From SZUA-87 sp041687805 (GTDB lineage: Bacteria; Actinomycetota; Acidimicrobiia; Acidimicrobiales; Aldehydirespiratoraceae), in assembly GCA_041687805.1 (NCBI GenBank), contig JBDNJK010000084.1, positions 3,320 through 67,319 of the forward strand: a stretch of 64,000 bases of DNA, given 5' to 3'. Of this stretch, positions 1-8,990 are shown piece by piece; position 1 is the stretch's first letter, and every line of letters starts with the position of its first letter. A model generated the notes under the pieces. The model ran no database searches. It was given only the letters and a program-made list of their open reading frames with translations, and was not told the DNA's origin. Both the position numbers and the translations under genes were made by a program.

Positions 1-1
1 C

Positions 2-478
2 TACAGCAATCTCATAGCGCTGATCGATGCTCACGGCCCGGCGATTGGGGTAATCAATCTTCCGGGGCTTGATGAGACAGTGGCCGCCGGACGCGGCCTT
101 GGATGCACCCATCAGGGACAGCCCTGCCGGGTGAACGATCACGCCACCATCGACGGTGCCTACATCTGTACCAGCGAGACCGGCTACTGGCCAGGCGAGA
201 CGCTAGATCGAGTGCTCAAAAGCCCCGCTTCACTACGCACCTGGGGAGATGCCTACGGCTACGCGCTTGTCGCAACAGGTCGGACGGAGGCCATGATCGA
301 CCCCCAAGTATACCCGTGGGACATTGCACCGATGTCGGTGATCATCCCCGAGGCAGGCGGGAGGTTCACCACAACCGACGGCAGCGCCGAATGGCGCGGC
401 GGGTCGGGTGTGGCCACCAACGGCGTGATCCACCAGCAGATTCTCGACCTGCTCAGCGGAGCCGGAGATCCTCGGTAG
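2..478 (+). CDS. hisN: Histidinol-phosphatase / inositol monophosphatase family (3' part)
   Basis: This is the C-terminal part of an inositol-monophosphatase-fold enzyme; the start lies upstream of the window and the frame is open from base 2. The family signature YPWDIAPMSVIIPEAGGRFT, which holds the WD metal-binding aspartate and the final GG, lies about 50 residues before the end. The block GDAYGYALVATGRTEAMIDP just before it is typical of actinobacterial HisN, the monophosphatase that dephosphorylates histidinol phosphate in histidine synthesis. No other his gene is visible, so a general inositol or sugar monophosphatase remains possible. The gene ends 7 bp from the stop of the convergent sigma-factor gene. 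Confidence 0.75.
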   Translation, partial: YSNLIALIDAHGPAIGVINLPGLDETVAAGRGLGCTHQGQPCRVNDHATIDGAYICTSETGYWPGETLDRVLKSPASLRTWGDAYGYALVATGRTEAMIDPQVYPWDIAPMSVIIPEAGGRFTTTDGSAEWRGGSGVATNGVIHQQILDLLSGAGDPR

Positions 479-484
479 TTGCTG

Positions 485-1435
485 CTAGCGGACCATGGCC
501 GCGATGGCCGGGGCATCAGACTCGATCAGATTGATCTGCTCCATACGATCGCCGAAGCGGGTCGCATCACCAATGTCTTTGGCGTAGGTCGCCTTGCGAC
601 GTGCAACCCGGCCGGTCACTTCGCCCGGATCAGAAGTTCGACCCATGTACTGCGACTCAAGCCCTTCCTTGAGCATGAGCAACGACTCCGACCGAAGCTG
701 AGAGATTCTCGACTCTGTCACACCGAGAAACTCGGCCAAGTCCTGTGAGGATCGACCTTCGAGGAAGTAACCGATGACCACCGTGCGGTGACGCTCAGGA
801 AGCAGCGAGATGGCATCTCTGAGGTAGGAATGAAGTTCACGAGTCTCGAGTTCTTCGGACGGCTCGACGGCGCAATGATCGACCAACACGTCGACGAGCG
901 TGAGGTCCTTCTCGACCCCATCGGAAGTCTCATGTTCGAGAGCAAGTACGACACTTTTAAACATGCGATCCTGCAGACGATGCAGTTCGTCGCTATTCAT
1001 TCCGAGGGCCTCAGCTATTTCTTCCTTGCTCGGAATACGACCGAGTTGAGTGGCGAGGCTCTGCTCGGTGTTTTCGAGCTTGCGAGCGAGGTTGCGCACC
1101 GAGCGGGGCGCCCAGTCGGCGGCCCGCACTGAGTCGAGAATGGCACCGCGAATACGCTGAGCGGCGAAACGTTCGAATGGCACACCGCGGCTCGCGTCGT
1201 AGCGACGAGCCGCCTCTACCAAGCCAAGTGCACCGGCTCGGGCGAGATCGTCACGGTCCACGTGACGGGGAAAGTGAACCGCCACCTGAAACACAACGTG
1301 CTTCACCAGCGGAAGGTTGGCTTCGATCATCTCGGCCAATTCTGGCTCAATCGAACCTGCGCCGGATTGCGGCCTCTGGTTCGTTCGCTGAGCTCTGCGC
1401 CCTCTGACTGGTTTAACCGTGTCGCCCTTGTTCAT
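485..1435 (-). CDS. RNA polymerase sigma factor, FliA/WhiG type
   Basis: A 316-residue sigma-70 family protein. Region 2 is at about residues 35-110 (NLPLVKHVVFQVAVHFPRHV, then DLARAGALGLVEAARRYD and RIRGAILDSVRAADWAPRSV). Region 3 is at about 120-160 (LGRIPSKEEIAEALGM). Region 4 follows with a helix-turn-helix at about 210-255 (DLAEFLGVTESRISQLRSES). The RIRGAILDSVR-DW-PRSVR block marks the FliA/WhiG group, which controls motility or sporulation-type genes. The C-terminal 55 residues after region 4 are unlike the core and of unknown role. No flagellar or anti-sigma gene lies nearby, so the regulon cannot be told from this window. Confidence 0.85.
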   Translation of the reverse strand: MNKGDTVKPVRGRRAQRTNQRPQSGAGSIEPELAEMIEANLPLVKHVVFQVAVHFPRHVDRDDLARAGALGLVEAARRYDASRGVPFERFAAQRIRGAILDSVRAADWAPRSVRNLARKLENTEQSLATQLGRIPSKEEIAEALGMNSDELHRLQDRMFKSVVLALEHETSDGVEKDLTLVDVLVDHCAVEPSEELETRELHSYLRDAISLLPERHRTVVIGYFLEGRSSQDLAEFLGVTESRISQLRSESLLMLKEGLESQYMGRTSDPGEVTGRVARRKATYAKDIGDATRFGDRMEQINLIESDAPAIAAMVR

Positions 1436-1576
1436 CGCCCTGATGTCTTCCTGTTAGTGCCGGGGCTCGGACTCCATTTGTTCGAGCTTCTAGCAGCGAC
1501 GGATACTTCGGCAGGTTCTGAACTCGACTTTAGAGATTCGTCGAAAAAGATCTCAAAACCCTTGAATAGGCGGATA

Positions 1577-2566
1577 TCAGGTGAAGATCGACAAACCCTC
1601 GAACTTCATGGCGTGCAGCCCACGGGCACGAAGATCACGCAGCATGAGTAGCGGCTGGTCGACCTCAGCCAACCCATACGCTCCCGGGCCGCACCGTCCT
1701 GCCAGCACATGAACGGCCGCAGTCGCAGCAACCGCTCCAGTGGCCACCGCAGGCCGATCTACCGCGCCAGTCACAGACACTCGCCGTTCATTACCGATCA
1801 GGCCACGGATCTCGACGCGAACAGCTCCCGTGCCACCCTCAGGATGCGGCTTCCAGAGCATCGGGAGAGGCGAAGTCAGACGATCGCGGCGTGTCGCCGA
1901 AACTCTCGCCGTCACTCTCGACACCCTCGGGAACGCCGGAACCAGCAGGAGTGCGTCGGGCAGTCCGCCGCGATAGCAATCGCGTCCTCCGATCGGATCA
2001 GGGAACCACACCAACTCTCGCCCCGACCCACCCGGGCGACGCTTCCAACGCCCATCTCTCCAGTCGACGCTGCTCGAACTCAACGCCCGGTGATGCTGAC
2101 GAGCACAGGCCGGCCCACCCGCACCGACCTTGGCCACGTGAATTTCTTCGACCTTGTCGAACTCCGCGGCACCGTGGCGAGCCAGTAGACAGCTCATGCC
2201 GGGCATGAAACCCGCGCCCACCAGCACCGGAACGCCGTGATACCTCGCCTCTTGGTCGATGGCCAACAACCGGCGGACTTCCGACAGATCGTCAGACGTT
2301 GCGACCGCCGGAATGCCGGCTTCGACAGCCATGCGCACCCAACGCAGTTGAGTTCCTGAAGGGGTGGCAACGATCACCACTGCTACGTCCGGGTTGATCC
2401 CAGATGCATGGCCGGCCTCGACTCCAGCCCCCAACGATCTTGCAACTCTGCCCGTCCGATCCTGATTTGAATCGAAAATCTCGACAGTCGAAACCCCTGG
2501 CGATGATCGAAGCTGACGAGCTATTCGAGCTCCAGTCGCTCCCGCGCCCACCACCATCACCCTCAT
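1577..2566 (-). CDS. NAD(P)-binding Rossmann protein, saccharopine-dehydrogenase-like
   Basis: A 329-residue protein starting with a clear dinucleotide-binding fold: MRVMVVGAGATGARIARQLR carries GxGxxG, with an acidic residue (IFDSNQD) at the end of the second strand. The following pattern PDVAVVIVATPSGTQLRWV and IPAVATSDDLSEVRRLL resembles saccharopine-dehydrogenase or dihydrodipicolinate-reductase-like NADP-binding domains. The motif VGAGFMPGMSCLLARHGA after residue 115 is the usual family continuation. The catalytic domain is not specific enough to name a substrate. It shares the strand of the small gene and tRNA upstream. The C-terminal half is Arg- and Gly-rich, in keeping with high GC. 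Confidence 0.65.
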   Translation of the reverse strand: MRVMVVGAGATGARIARQLRSSPGVSTVEIFDSNQDRTGRVARSLGAGVEAGHASGINPDVAVVIVATPSGTQLRWVRMAVEAGIPAVATSDDLSEVRRLLAIDQEARYHGVPVLVGAGFMPGMSCLLARHGAAEFDKVEEIHVAKVGAGGPACARQHHRALSSSSVDWRDGRWKRRPGGSGRELVWFPDPIGGRDCYRGGLPDALLLVPAFPRVSRVTARVSATRRDRLTSPLPMLWKPHPEGGTGAVRVEIRGLIGNERRVSVTGAVDRPAVATGAVAATAAVHVLAGRCGPGAYGLAEVDQPLLMLRDLRARGLHAMKFEGLSIFT

Positions 2567-2586
2567 GTCGGAGTCACCTCAGCCAC

Positions 2587-2739
2587 TCAGCGCAGATCTT
2601 CGCCACGGAGCTCGCGCCAACCGCCAGTTTGGGGCGGCACGCCGCCGCCTCCCCGCACGCGAATAGCCGCCGCCACAGCAATACCGGCTCCAATGGCCAC
2701 AACACTGCGACGAATCAGAGTAACCAGTCCACCACCCAT
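2587..2739 (-). CDS. Small single-pass membrane protein (50 aa)
   Basis: A 50-residue protein with one hydrophobic segment (LIRRSVVAIGAGIAVAAAIR, about residues 6-25), a glycine run, and an ending PPQTGGWRELRGEDLR. The start at 2739 is chosen because GGAGGA lies five to ten bases upstream; a longer reading from 2772 lacks such a site. Short membrane proteins with a tryptophan- and acid-containing tail are common next to the tRNA-Ile/gyrA region in actinobacteria, but I cannot assign this to a named family. It is followed 20 bp later by the Rossmann protein gene, suggesting co-transcription. Function unknown. Confidence 0.6.
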   Translation of the reverse strand: MGGGLVTLIRRSVVAIGAGIAVAAAIRVRGGGGVPPQTGGWRELRGEDLR

Positions 2740-2780
2740 GGTTTCCTCCGGTTGGTCGGGGTAACTCAGCACACGGAACG

Positions 2781-2854
<74 letters not shown>

Positions 2855-2868
2855 GTGAGGCGATCACG

Positions 2869-3705
2869 CTACCGGTCGTCGGTGGTGGTCGCCACCTCCG
2901 GATCGTCATCTCCAACGAAGTCTCCGGGCATTGGGATCGAGCTCGTCGACGCCGCTGGGAGCGGTGTTTCGGCCTCCGGCTGAGCTGGAGCCGCGGTCGG
3001 CTCGTTGCCCTGGGCAACCGAGCGCCTCAGCAGGCCAGGACGAGGCCTGAGACGCTTCGGCCTAGGACGAGCAGTCTCCTCTTCGACGACAGTGAGACGA
3101 ATGCCGCCGGTGACGTCGCTGATGAGATTGAAAAGCACGGCCATGAGCACTGTGAACCCCGCTCCGGCGACGACGAGAACTAGGCCACCCACCGCGCTGG
3201 CGCGAAAGATCTGATCAGCGTTGAAGGCAAAACTGTCGAGCGCGAAGAGCTTCTGGATGAAGTTCTCGATGTTGTCGATGGTGCCCGACCCAACGGCCAG
3301 GCTCCAGAGGATCACACCGGCGATGAGAATGATTCCCCACAAACAGAAATAGAAGATGAGCGACATCTTCAACACCGACCAAGGCTCGATATGGCGAACC
3401 AAGCGGCGTACGCGCCTGGCGCGAAGCTTTCCGGCCATGTGCCGATCAATGAGCGCGGGTCGCGATACGGCGGCGACCTTGACCACCGGCACCGCTACGG
3501 GTGCGGGCACGTCGGCAACTGGCGGGACCTTTTTGACTGGATCTGGTTCATCAGATTCATCCAAAGAATCACCAGATGCCGGAGGCATGACCCAGTCATC
3601 GCCGGTTGCCGTCCGGAACAGTTCTTCTTCTTGCTCGGGCAGGTTCGTCATCACTCGCGTTCGGCCGACCTCAGGCGGGTCTGGCACACCGCGAGTGTAT
3701 GCCAC
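2869..3705 (-). CDS. DUF3566 transmembrane protein
   Basis: A 278-residue protein with a Pro/Val/Ala-rich cytoplasmic N-terminal part (residues 1-95), a DUF3566 core, and an Arg-rich, disordered tail. The core starts RHIEPWSVLKMSLIFYFCLW, has a first membrane helix (FCLWGIILIAGVILWSLAV), a linker with IDNIENFIQKLF, and a second helix (VGGLVLVVAGAGFTVLMAVL) followed by NLISDVTGGIRLTVVEE. DUF3566 proteins sit directly behind gyrA in most actinobacteria; their role is unknown. The start is uncertain: GTG at 3705 has GAGGAGG 13 bases upstream, and ATG at 3651 gives a 260-residue form. A small TadE/G-like gene separates it from gyrA here, which is unusual. Confidence 0.85.
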   Translation of the reverse strand: MAYTRGVPDPPEVGRTRVMTNLPEQEEELFRTATGDDWVMPPASGDSLDESDEPDPVKKVPPVADVPAPVAVPVVKVAAVSRPALIDRHMAGKLRARRVRRLVRHIEPWSVLKMSLIFYFCLWGIILIAGVILWSLAVGSGTIDNIENFIQKLFALDSFAFNADQIFRASAVGGLVLVVAGAGFTVLMAVLFNLISDVTGGIRLTVVEEETARPRPKRLRPRPGLLRRSVAQGNEPTAAPAQPEAETPLPAASTSSIPMPGDFVGDDDPEVATTTDDR

Positions 3706-3763
3706 AGCGACCAGCGGGCCTCCTCACCGGGTCGGTGAGACCATCACGCGATGGGTGGACGCC

Positions 3764-4114
3764 CTATTCGTCGGCGCGGGCAATCCACTGCACGTCTGCG
3801 GTGGCCCTGGCGGCCGCAGTGGCCTCGCCCACTCTTACTTCCACATCGGCGGTGCCGTCGCTTAGCTCGAAGCCAACCAACTCCCCGCCGTTGCCCGAGG
3901 CCATCTCCTCGGCTGCTACGCGTCCATCGACCGCGCCGGCCAGAGCGGCAGCATCAGCCGCTGTGCGGGCACGTGCGAAGTCGTCGAGCGCTGTTCCGAG
4001 CCTCATCAGCACAACCAGCGACACGACCGTCAGCATCACAACCAGGGCCATAAGGGGAACCACTTGTCCGGATTCCCGGCCCGACATTGGACGTTTGACA
4101 CCGAAATAATTCAC
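3764..4114 (-). CDS. TadE/TadG-like pilus-assembly-type membrane protein
   Basis: A 116-residue protein. The N-terminal part GRESGQVVPLMALVVMLTVV continues into one hydrophobic helix, then DFARARTAADAAALAGAVDG. This Glu-Ser-Gly-Gln start, single helix and Ala-rich A-A-D-A-A-A-L-A-G pattern is the hallmark of TadE/TadG-like and Rv3654c-type pseudopilins. The rest is a short acidic extracytoplasmic domain. The start at GTG 4114 is preferred because GGAGGA precedes it by five bases; a reading from 4141 has no such site. No tad secretion genes lie nearby, so the gene is an orphan between gyrA and DUF3566, on the same strand. Confidence 0.7.
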   Translation of the reverse strand: MNYFGVKRPMSGRESGQVVPLMALVVMLTVVSLVVLMRLGTALDDFARARTAADAAALAGAVDGRVAAEEMASGNGGELVGFELSDGTADVEVRVGEATAAARATADVQWIARADE

Positions 4115-4170
4115 GAGCTTCCTCCACTTCTGAAACTGCAAGGGGGGGGAAGTGGGAAAAGTCGTATGCC

Positions 4171-6687
4171 TCAGGGGGACGCGGTGTCGTCGTCTGTATC
4201 AGCATCGTCTGTGTCAGCGAGGTTTTCCTCGTTGAGCTTGACCAAAGCGATCGACGCAACGATGTCGTCTTCATCGGGGCTGATTACCTTGACCCCGCTC
4301 GCCGAGCGACCCTGCACCGAGATGTCGGAGGTTCGGGTACGCATCAACACGCCGGCTCTGGTGACAGCAAGCACTTCGTCGTCTTCCTCGACGATGAGAG
4401 TGCCGATCACCTCGCCACGGCCTTCCATGACCTTGATCCCTCGCACGCCCATGCCACCGCGACCCTTTCGCGGGTACTCCTCGACATTCGTTCGTTTGCC
4501 ATAACCGGCCTCGGTAATGTGCAACAGGGTGGTGCCGTCGCGGGCGATGTCGCAGCCAACGACACAGTCGCCATCTTTCTTGAACCGAATTCCCTTGACC
4601 CCGGCGGCGTTTCTTCCCATCTCCCGAACTTCGCTCTCGTTGAAGCGGATGGTCTGACCGAGCCTGGATGACAACAAAATATTGTGGATGCCGTTGGTGG
4701 GTACCACCTCGACTAGTTCGTCGTCGTCGTTGAGTTTCACCGCAATCAGGCCAGCCCTCAGCGAAGAGTCGTAGGCGTTGAAGCGAGTCTTTTTCACCCG
4801 GCCACGCGCTGTTGCGAAGAAAAGGTAGCGATTGGTCTCGTAGTCGCGCGTGTCGATGATCGCCCTGATCGTCTCGCCATCCTGCAACGGCAGAAGGTTG
4901 ACGATGGCCATACCGCGCGCCGTGCGCGAGGTGACGGGAATCTCATGGGCCTTGAGGCGATAGACGCGCCCTCTCGACGAGAAGAAGAGCAGATACGAAT
5001 GTGCGGTGGTCTGGATCAGGTGGGTGACCGTGTCTTCGTCCTTGAGACGAGCGCCGGCCACTCCCCTGCCACCTCGACCCTGAGTGCGGAAGTCCTCGGC
5101 TGGAACTGTCTTCACGTATCCCGAGGCAGACATGGTGAAGACCAGATCGTCGTCGTCGATCAGGTCTTCGATGTCGAATTCGCCAGGATCTATCTCAAGG
5201 CTCGAATGGCGGGGTTCGCCGAATTTGTCATCGATCGCTGTGATCTCGTCGGTGATCACGCCACGCAGTTTGTTGTCGTCGCCAAGAATCGACTCGAGTT
5301 CGCTGATCACAGCTCGTTTGTCGGATGCTTCACCCTCGAGCGTCTCGCGACCAAGCCGGGTAAGGCGCACCAACTGCATCTCAAGGATGTGGTTTGCCTG
5401 AATTTCGGAGAACTCGAATGGCGCTGCCATGAGAGACGTACGTGCCATGGCCCGATCGGCGCTGGCTCGAATCGCGGCGATGATCTCGTCGATCAGGTCA
5501 AGCGCCTTGATCAGGCCTTCGAGAATATGCAGTCGCTTCTGGGCCTCATCGAGTCGGTATTGCGAGCGACGAGTGACAACCTCGATCTGGTGCTTGACGT
5601 ATGCAACCAACGCGTCGCGCAAGGTGAGGGTGCGAGGCACGCCTTCGACCAAAGCCACCATGTTGATGGCAAAGCTCGACTGCAGTTGGGTGTACTTCCA
5701 GAGCTTGTTGAGCACCACGTCGGGGTTGGCATCACGCTTAAGGGTGACAACGAAACGTGTGTCGTCGCCGGCAGACAGGTCGTTGACGTTGGAGATCCCG
5801 TCGAGCACGCCCGATTTAACCAACTCAACGATCTTGCGAGCAACCGCTCCCACCGACACTTGGTAGGGCATGGCGGTAACGACCAGGCTGGTTCGTCCCT
5901 TGACCTCGGTGATGTCGACGTTGGCACGCATCTTCACCGAGCCACGCCCGGTGCGGTATGCCGACTCGATACCGACGCGGCCGAGAATCTTGCCGCCAGT
6001 GGGGAAATCAGGCCCTCGTACGAACTCCATGAGGTCGTCGGTGGTGGCAGAGGGATTGACCAGCAGATGCTTTACCGCCCCGATCACCTCACCCAAATTG
6101 TGGGGCGGGATGTTGGTGGCCATACCCACCGCGATGCCCTGCGACCCGTTGACCAGAAGGTTTGGGAACCGCGAAGGCAGCACCGCTGGCTCAGTGAAGT
6201 CACCCGAGTAGTTGTCGATGAAGTCGACGGTGTCTTCGTCGATGTTGGCCAGCATCTGCATTGCCAACCGGTCGAGCCGGGACTCGGTGTATCGAGCCGC
6301 AGCCGGGCGATCTTCGGGCGAGCCGTAGTTGCCGTGGAAGTCGATTAGTGGGTGACGCAGCGAGAAAGGCTGAGCCATACGAGCCAGCGCTTCGTAGATG
6401 GCGGAGTCTCCGTGGGGGTGGAAACGCGCCATGACATCGCCAACAACGCGAGCACATTTCACGTAGTTGCGGTCGGGTCGGAACCCTTGGTCGAACATCG
6501 ACCACAGGATCCTGCGGTGAACTGGCTTGAGACCGTCACGGGCATCAGGTAGGGCCCTGCTGATGATGACCGACATGGCGTAATCGAGGAAGGAGCGTTC
6601 CATCTCCTCCTGGATCTCGATCAGCGCATGAGTCTCTTCTTCATCGCCGGGTTCGGTATCGACGTCGATTGGTGGGACATCACTCAT
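4171..6687 (-). CDS. gyrA: DNA gyrase subunit A
   Basis: An 838-residue GyrA, the breakage-reunion subunit of the enzyme that introduces negative supercoils. The winged-helix/tower region carries ALPDARDGLKPVHRRILWSM and the quinolone-determining block HPHGDSAIYEALARMAQPF; Ser at the usual resistance position is kept and Glu follows at the usual Asp position, as in many Gram-positives. The catalytic tyrosine is in AAARYTESRLDRLAM. The C-terminal beta-pinwheel contains the GyrA box QGRGGRG (about residue 535), so it is gyrase rather than topoisomerase IV. The tail is very acidic (DTDDADTDDDTASP). It lies 16 bp behind gyrB, in one operon. Confidence 0.98.
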   Translation of the reverse strand: MSDVPPIDVDTEPGDEEETHALIEIQEEMERSFLDYAMSVIISRALPDARDGLKPVHRRILWSMFDQGFRPDRNYVKCARVVGDVMARFHPHGDSAIYEALARMAQPFSLRHPLIDFHGNYGSPEDRPAAARYTESRLDRLAMQMLANIDEDTVDFIDNYSGDFTEPAVLPSRFPNLLVNGSQGIAVGMATNIPPHNLGEVIGAVKHLLVNPSATTDDLMEFVRGPDFPTGGKILGRVGIESAYRTGRGSVKMRANVDITEVKGRTSLVVTAMPYQVSVGAVARKIVELVKSGVLDGISNVNDLSAGDDTRFVVTLKRDANPDVVLNKLWKYTQLQSSFAINMVALVEGVPRTLTLRDALVAYVKHQIEVVTRRSQYRLDEAQKRLHILEGLIKALDLIDEIIAAIRASADRAMARTSLMAAPFEFSEIQANHILEMQLVRLTRLGRETLEGEASDKRAVISELESILGDDNKLRGVITDEITAIDDKFGEPRHSSLEIDPGEFDIEDLIDDDDLVFTMSASGYVKTVPAEDFRTQGRGGRGVAGARLKDEDTVTHLIQTTAHSYLLFFSSRGRVYRLKAHEIPVTSRTARGMAIVNLLPLQDGETIRAIIDTRDYETNRYLFFATARGRVKKTRFNAYDSSLRAGLIAVKLNDDDELVEVVPTNGIHNILLSSRLGQTIRFNESEVREMGRNAAGVKGIRFKKDGDCVVGCDIARDGTTLLHITEAGYGKRTNVEEYPRKGRGGMGVRGIKVMEGRGEVIGTLIVEEDDEVLAVTRAGVLMRTRTSDISVQGRSASGVKVISPDEDDIVASIALVKLNEENLADTDDADTDDDTASP

Positions 6688-6703
6688 TTACGGAACCAGC
6701 CAT

Positions 6704-8794
6704 TCAGAAATCGAGGTTTCGTACTTCGCGGGCGTTGGTGACGATGAAGTTGCGTCGCAATGACACGTCGTCGCCCATCAGAATCGAGGTGACCTCGTCG
6801 GCCAGAGCTGCTTGCTCGACCTCGATCCTCAACATGCTGCGCGAGGCGGAATCCATGGTGGTGGATTTCAATTCGTCCCAATCCATCTCGCCTAGGCCTT
6901 TGAGACGCTGGAAGTCTTTGCTGTAGTTGGGACGCTCGGCAAGGAACTCGTCCTTGGCGACATCATCCTTCAGGTAGACCGTGTTGTTGGTGGAGAGTTT
7001 GGTGGAATACAGCGGCGGCTGAGCGATATAGATGTAGCCGGCCTCAACCATCGGGCGCATTTGTCGGTAGAAGAACGTGAGTAGCAGGGTGCGGATGTGG
7101 CTGCCATCGACATCAGCATCGGCCAGCAAAATGATCTTGTGGTAGCGGGCCTCTTCGATGTTGAACTCATCACCAAATCCGGCACCGATGGCGGTGATCA
7201 GGGCCTGGACTTCGTTGTTTTTCAACATTTTGTCGACGCGGGCCCGTTCGACGTTGAGAATCTTGCCGCGGATCGGAAGGATCGCTTGGGTTTCGGGGTC
7301 GCGGGCGCGCACCGCCGACCCGCCTGCCGAATCGCCTTCCACTATGAACAACTCGCGAAGCACGGGATCTTTGGCCGAACAATCCTTGAGTTTGTCGGGC
7401 ATTCCTGCTCCATCGAGGAGCGACTTCGATCGGATCGCCTTGCGGGCATCAGCCGCGGCCATGCGTGCCCTCGAGGCGCTGAGCCCCTTACCGACTATGC
7501 GTTTGGCTTCATTGGGGTGCTCTTCGAGCCATTCGGCAAGCTTCTCGTTGGTTACCTTCTCAACGAGTGACCTCATGGAAACGTTGCCCAGTTTCGATTT
7601 GGTTTGACCCTCGAACTGTGGCTCACCGATACGTACGCTGATGATCGCAGTCAGACCCTCGCGAATGTCTTCGCCTTGGAGGTTGGGCTCCTTCTCCCTG
7701 AGCAGTCCTTTCTCGCGGCAATAGGCGTTTACGGTGCGGGTGAGCGCCGTGCGGAAGCCTTGCTCGTGCATGCCGCCCTCGATAGTGGCGATGCCGTTGG
7801 CGAAGCTGTGAAGGCCGTCGGAGTTGAAGCCGGTGTTCCATTGGAAGGCGACTTCCACCTCGTGGGCATTGTCGACAATGTCTTCGCTGCCGGAGAAAAA
7901 GCCGACTTCGGAGAAGAGCGCCTCCTTGGAAGCGTTGACGTGCCTGACGAAATCAATGATGCCGCCGTCGTATTTGAAGACGGTCCATCCATCTGCACCG
8001 CTGATCGTATCGACCGGGGCTTCGTTACCCCGATCTGATGACTCATCATTTGACGACTCGTCAGAATCAGGCTCGGCTTCTGTCGGCTCTGCCGGCAGGT
8101 CACCGTCGAGCATGGGGGGCGGGGTCTTTGCATCTGGCCGGAGATCTCGAATTCTGATCTCGAGTCCACGATTGAGAAACGCCATCATCTGGAATCGCTC
8201 GAGAAGCGTCTTGAACCGAAACACGATCTCATCGAAGACCGTCGGATCGGGCCAAAATCTCACTGTCGTGCCGGTTCGGGCCTCGCCATTCACAACGGGC
8301 GCCTCGCCAATCGGTGTGAGTTTCTCCGACAGCTCGCCGCCGTCGACAAATGCCATCGCATACCGGCTGCCGTGACGATCGATCTCCACCTCAACTCGAC
8401 TCGACAAGGCGTTGACCACAGACACGCCGACACCATGAAGACCACCCGAGACCTTGTAACCCTGTCCACCGAACTTGCCACCCGCGTGCAGCACGGTGAG
8501 CACCACCTCGGCAGCGCTCATATCGGGAAATTTCGGGTGTCTTTTAACCGGTATTCCACGGCCGTTGTCGACTACTTCACAACCGCCATCGGCGAGAATC
8601 GTGATGTCGATACGACTGCAATATCCGGCCATTGCTTCATCGATCGAATTATCGACCACTTCCCACACCAGATGGTGAAGGCCAGTGATGCCGGTGGAGC
8701 CGATGTACATACCCGGGCGGCGACGAACTGCCTCCAGCCCTTCCAGGACAGTGATGTCGTGGGCTCCATATGAAGATTCGCTCTTGGAGGTCAA
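6704..8794 (-). CDS. gyrB: DNA gyrase subunit B
   Basis: A 696-residue GyrB with the GHKL ATPase (VVDNSIDEAMAGYC, DNGRGIPVKRHP, GLHGVGVSVVNALS), the transducer, and the TOPRIM domain (EGDSAGGSA, ILPIRGKILNVERARVDKM, DADVDGSHIRTLLLTFFYR). It starts at TTG 8794: a stop codon lies about 19 codons upstream with no ATG or GTG between, and AAGGA precedes the TTG. About 50 acidic, Ser-rich residues (from about 218 to 268, containing DSDESSNDESSDRG) are inserted between the ATPase and transducer parts, at the place of the mycobacterial C-loop. Its 5' region contains a 14-bp tandem repeat. Confidence 0.97.
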   Translation of the reverse strand: MTSKSESSYGAHDITVLEGLEAVRRRPGMYIGSTGITGLHHLVWEVVDNSIDEAMAGYCSRIDITILADGGCEVVDNGRGIPVKRHPKFPDMSAAEVVLTVLHAGGKFGGQGYKVSGGLHGVGVSVVNALSSRVEVEIDRHGSRYAMAFVDGGELSEKLTPIGEAPVVNGEARTGTTVRFWPDPTVFDEIVFRFKTLLERFQMMAFLNRGLEIRIRDLRPDAKTPPPMLDGDLPAEPTEAEPDSDESSNDESSDRGNEAPVDTISGADGWTVFKYDGGIIDFVRHVNASKEALFSEVGFFSGSEDIVDNAHEVEVAFQWNTGFNSDGLHSFANGIATIEGGMHEQGFRTALTRTVNAYCREKGLLREKEPNLQGEDIREGLTAIISVRIGEPQFEGQTKSKLGNVSMRSLVEKVTNEKLAEWLEEHPNEAKRIVGKGLSASRARMAAADARKAIRSKSLLDGAGMPDKLKDCSAKDPVLRELFIVEGDSAGGSAVRARDPETQAILPIRGKILNVERARVDKMLKNNEVQALITAIGAGFGDEFNIEEARYHKIILLADADVDGSHIRTLLLTFFYRQMRPMVEAGYIYIAQPPLYSTKLSTNNTVYLKDDVAKDEFLAERPNYSKDFQRLKGLGEMDWDELKSTTMDSASRSMLRIEVEQAALADEVTSILMGDDVSLRRNFIVTNAREVRNLDF

Positions 8795-8810
8795 ACTTGC
8801 CGAGTCCTTT

Positions 8811-8838
8811 TCCGAATTATCGGGTCCGAATTATCGGG
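8811..8838. repeat. Tandem 14-bp repeat upstream of gyrB
   Basis: Two exact, directly adjacent copies of TCCGAATTATCGGG (8811-8824 and 8825-8838). On the minus strand each reads CCCGATAATTCGGA, which holds a 5-bp inverted repeat (CCGAA/TTCGG is approximate around TAAT). They lie 17-44 bp in front of the TTG start of gyrB and supply the in-frame stop that limits the gene. Two sites in tandem at a gyrase gene could be protein- or supercoiling-sensitive regulatory sites, or a slippage product. Confidence 0.6.
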
Positions 8839-8990
8839 CGATGCAGGCCCGTATTTCGTGGTCATCTCGCGACCATGGGCAGTGCACCGCGAGTGGCGAA
8901 GAAATACTTCGCCGGATGGGTCGGGTAGCTCGTTGAGCGATGTTCGACAGGCCCTCTCACGGTGGCGCAATTCTACCACCAGAGGTGTGA

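Noticed and set aside
4945..6348. 467-codon open frame opposite gyrA
   Set aside because: It lies wholly within gyrA on the other strand; its length follows from the high-GC codon bias, and its protein matches nothing and has no ribosome site.
8791..8979. 62-codon frame in front of gyrB
   Set aside because: No homology and no good ribosome site; it overlaps the gyrB start and the tandem repeat, which suggests non-coding leader DNA.
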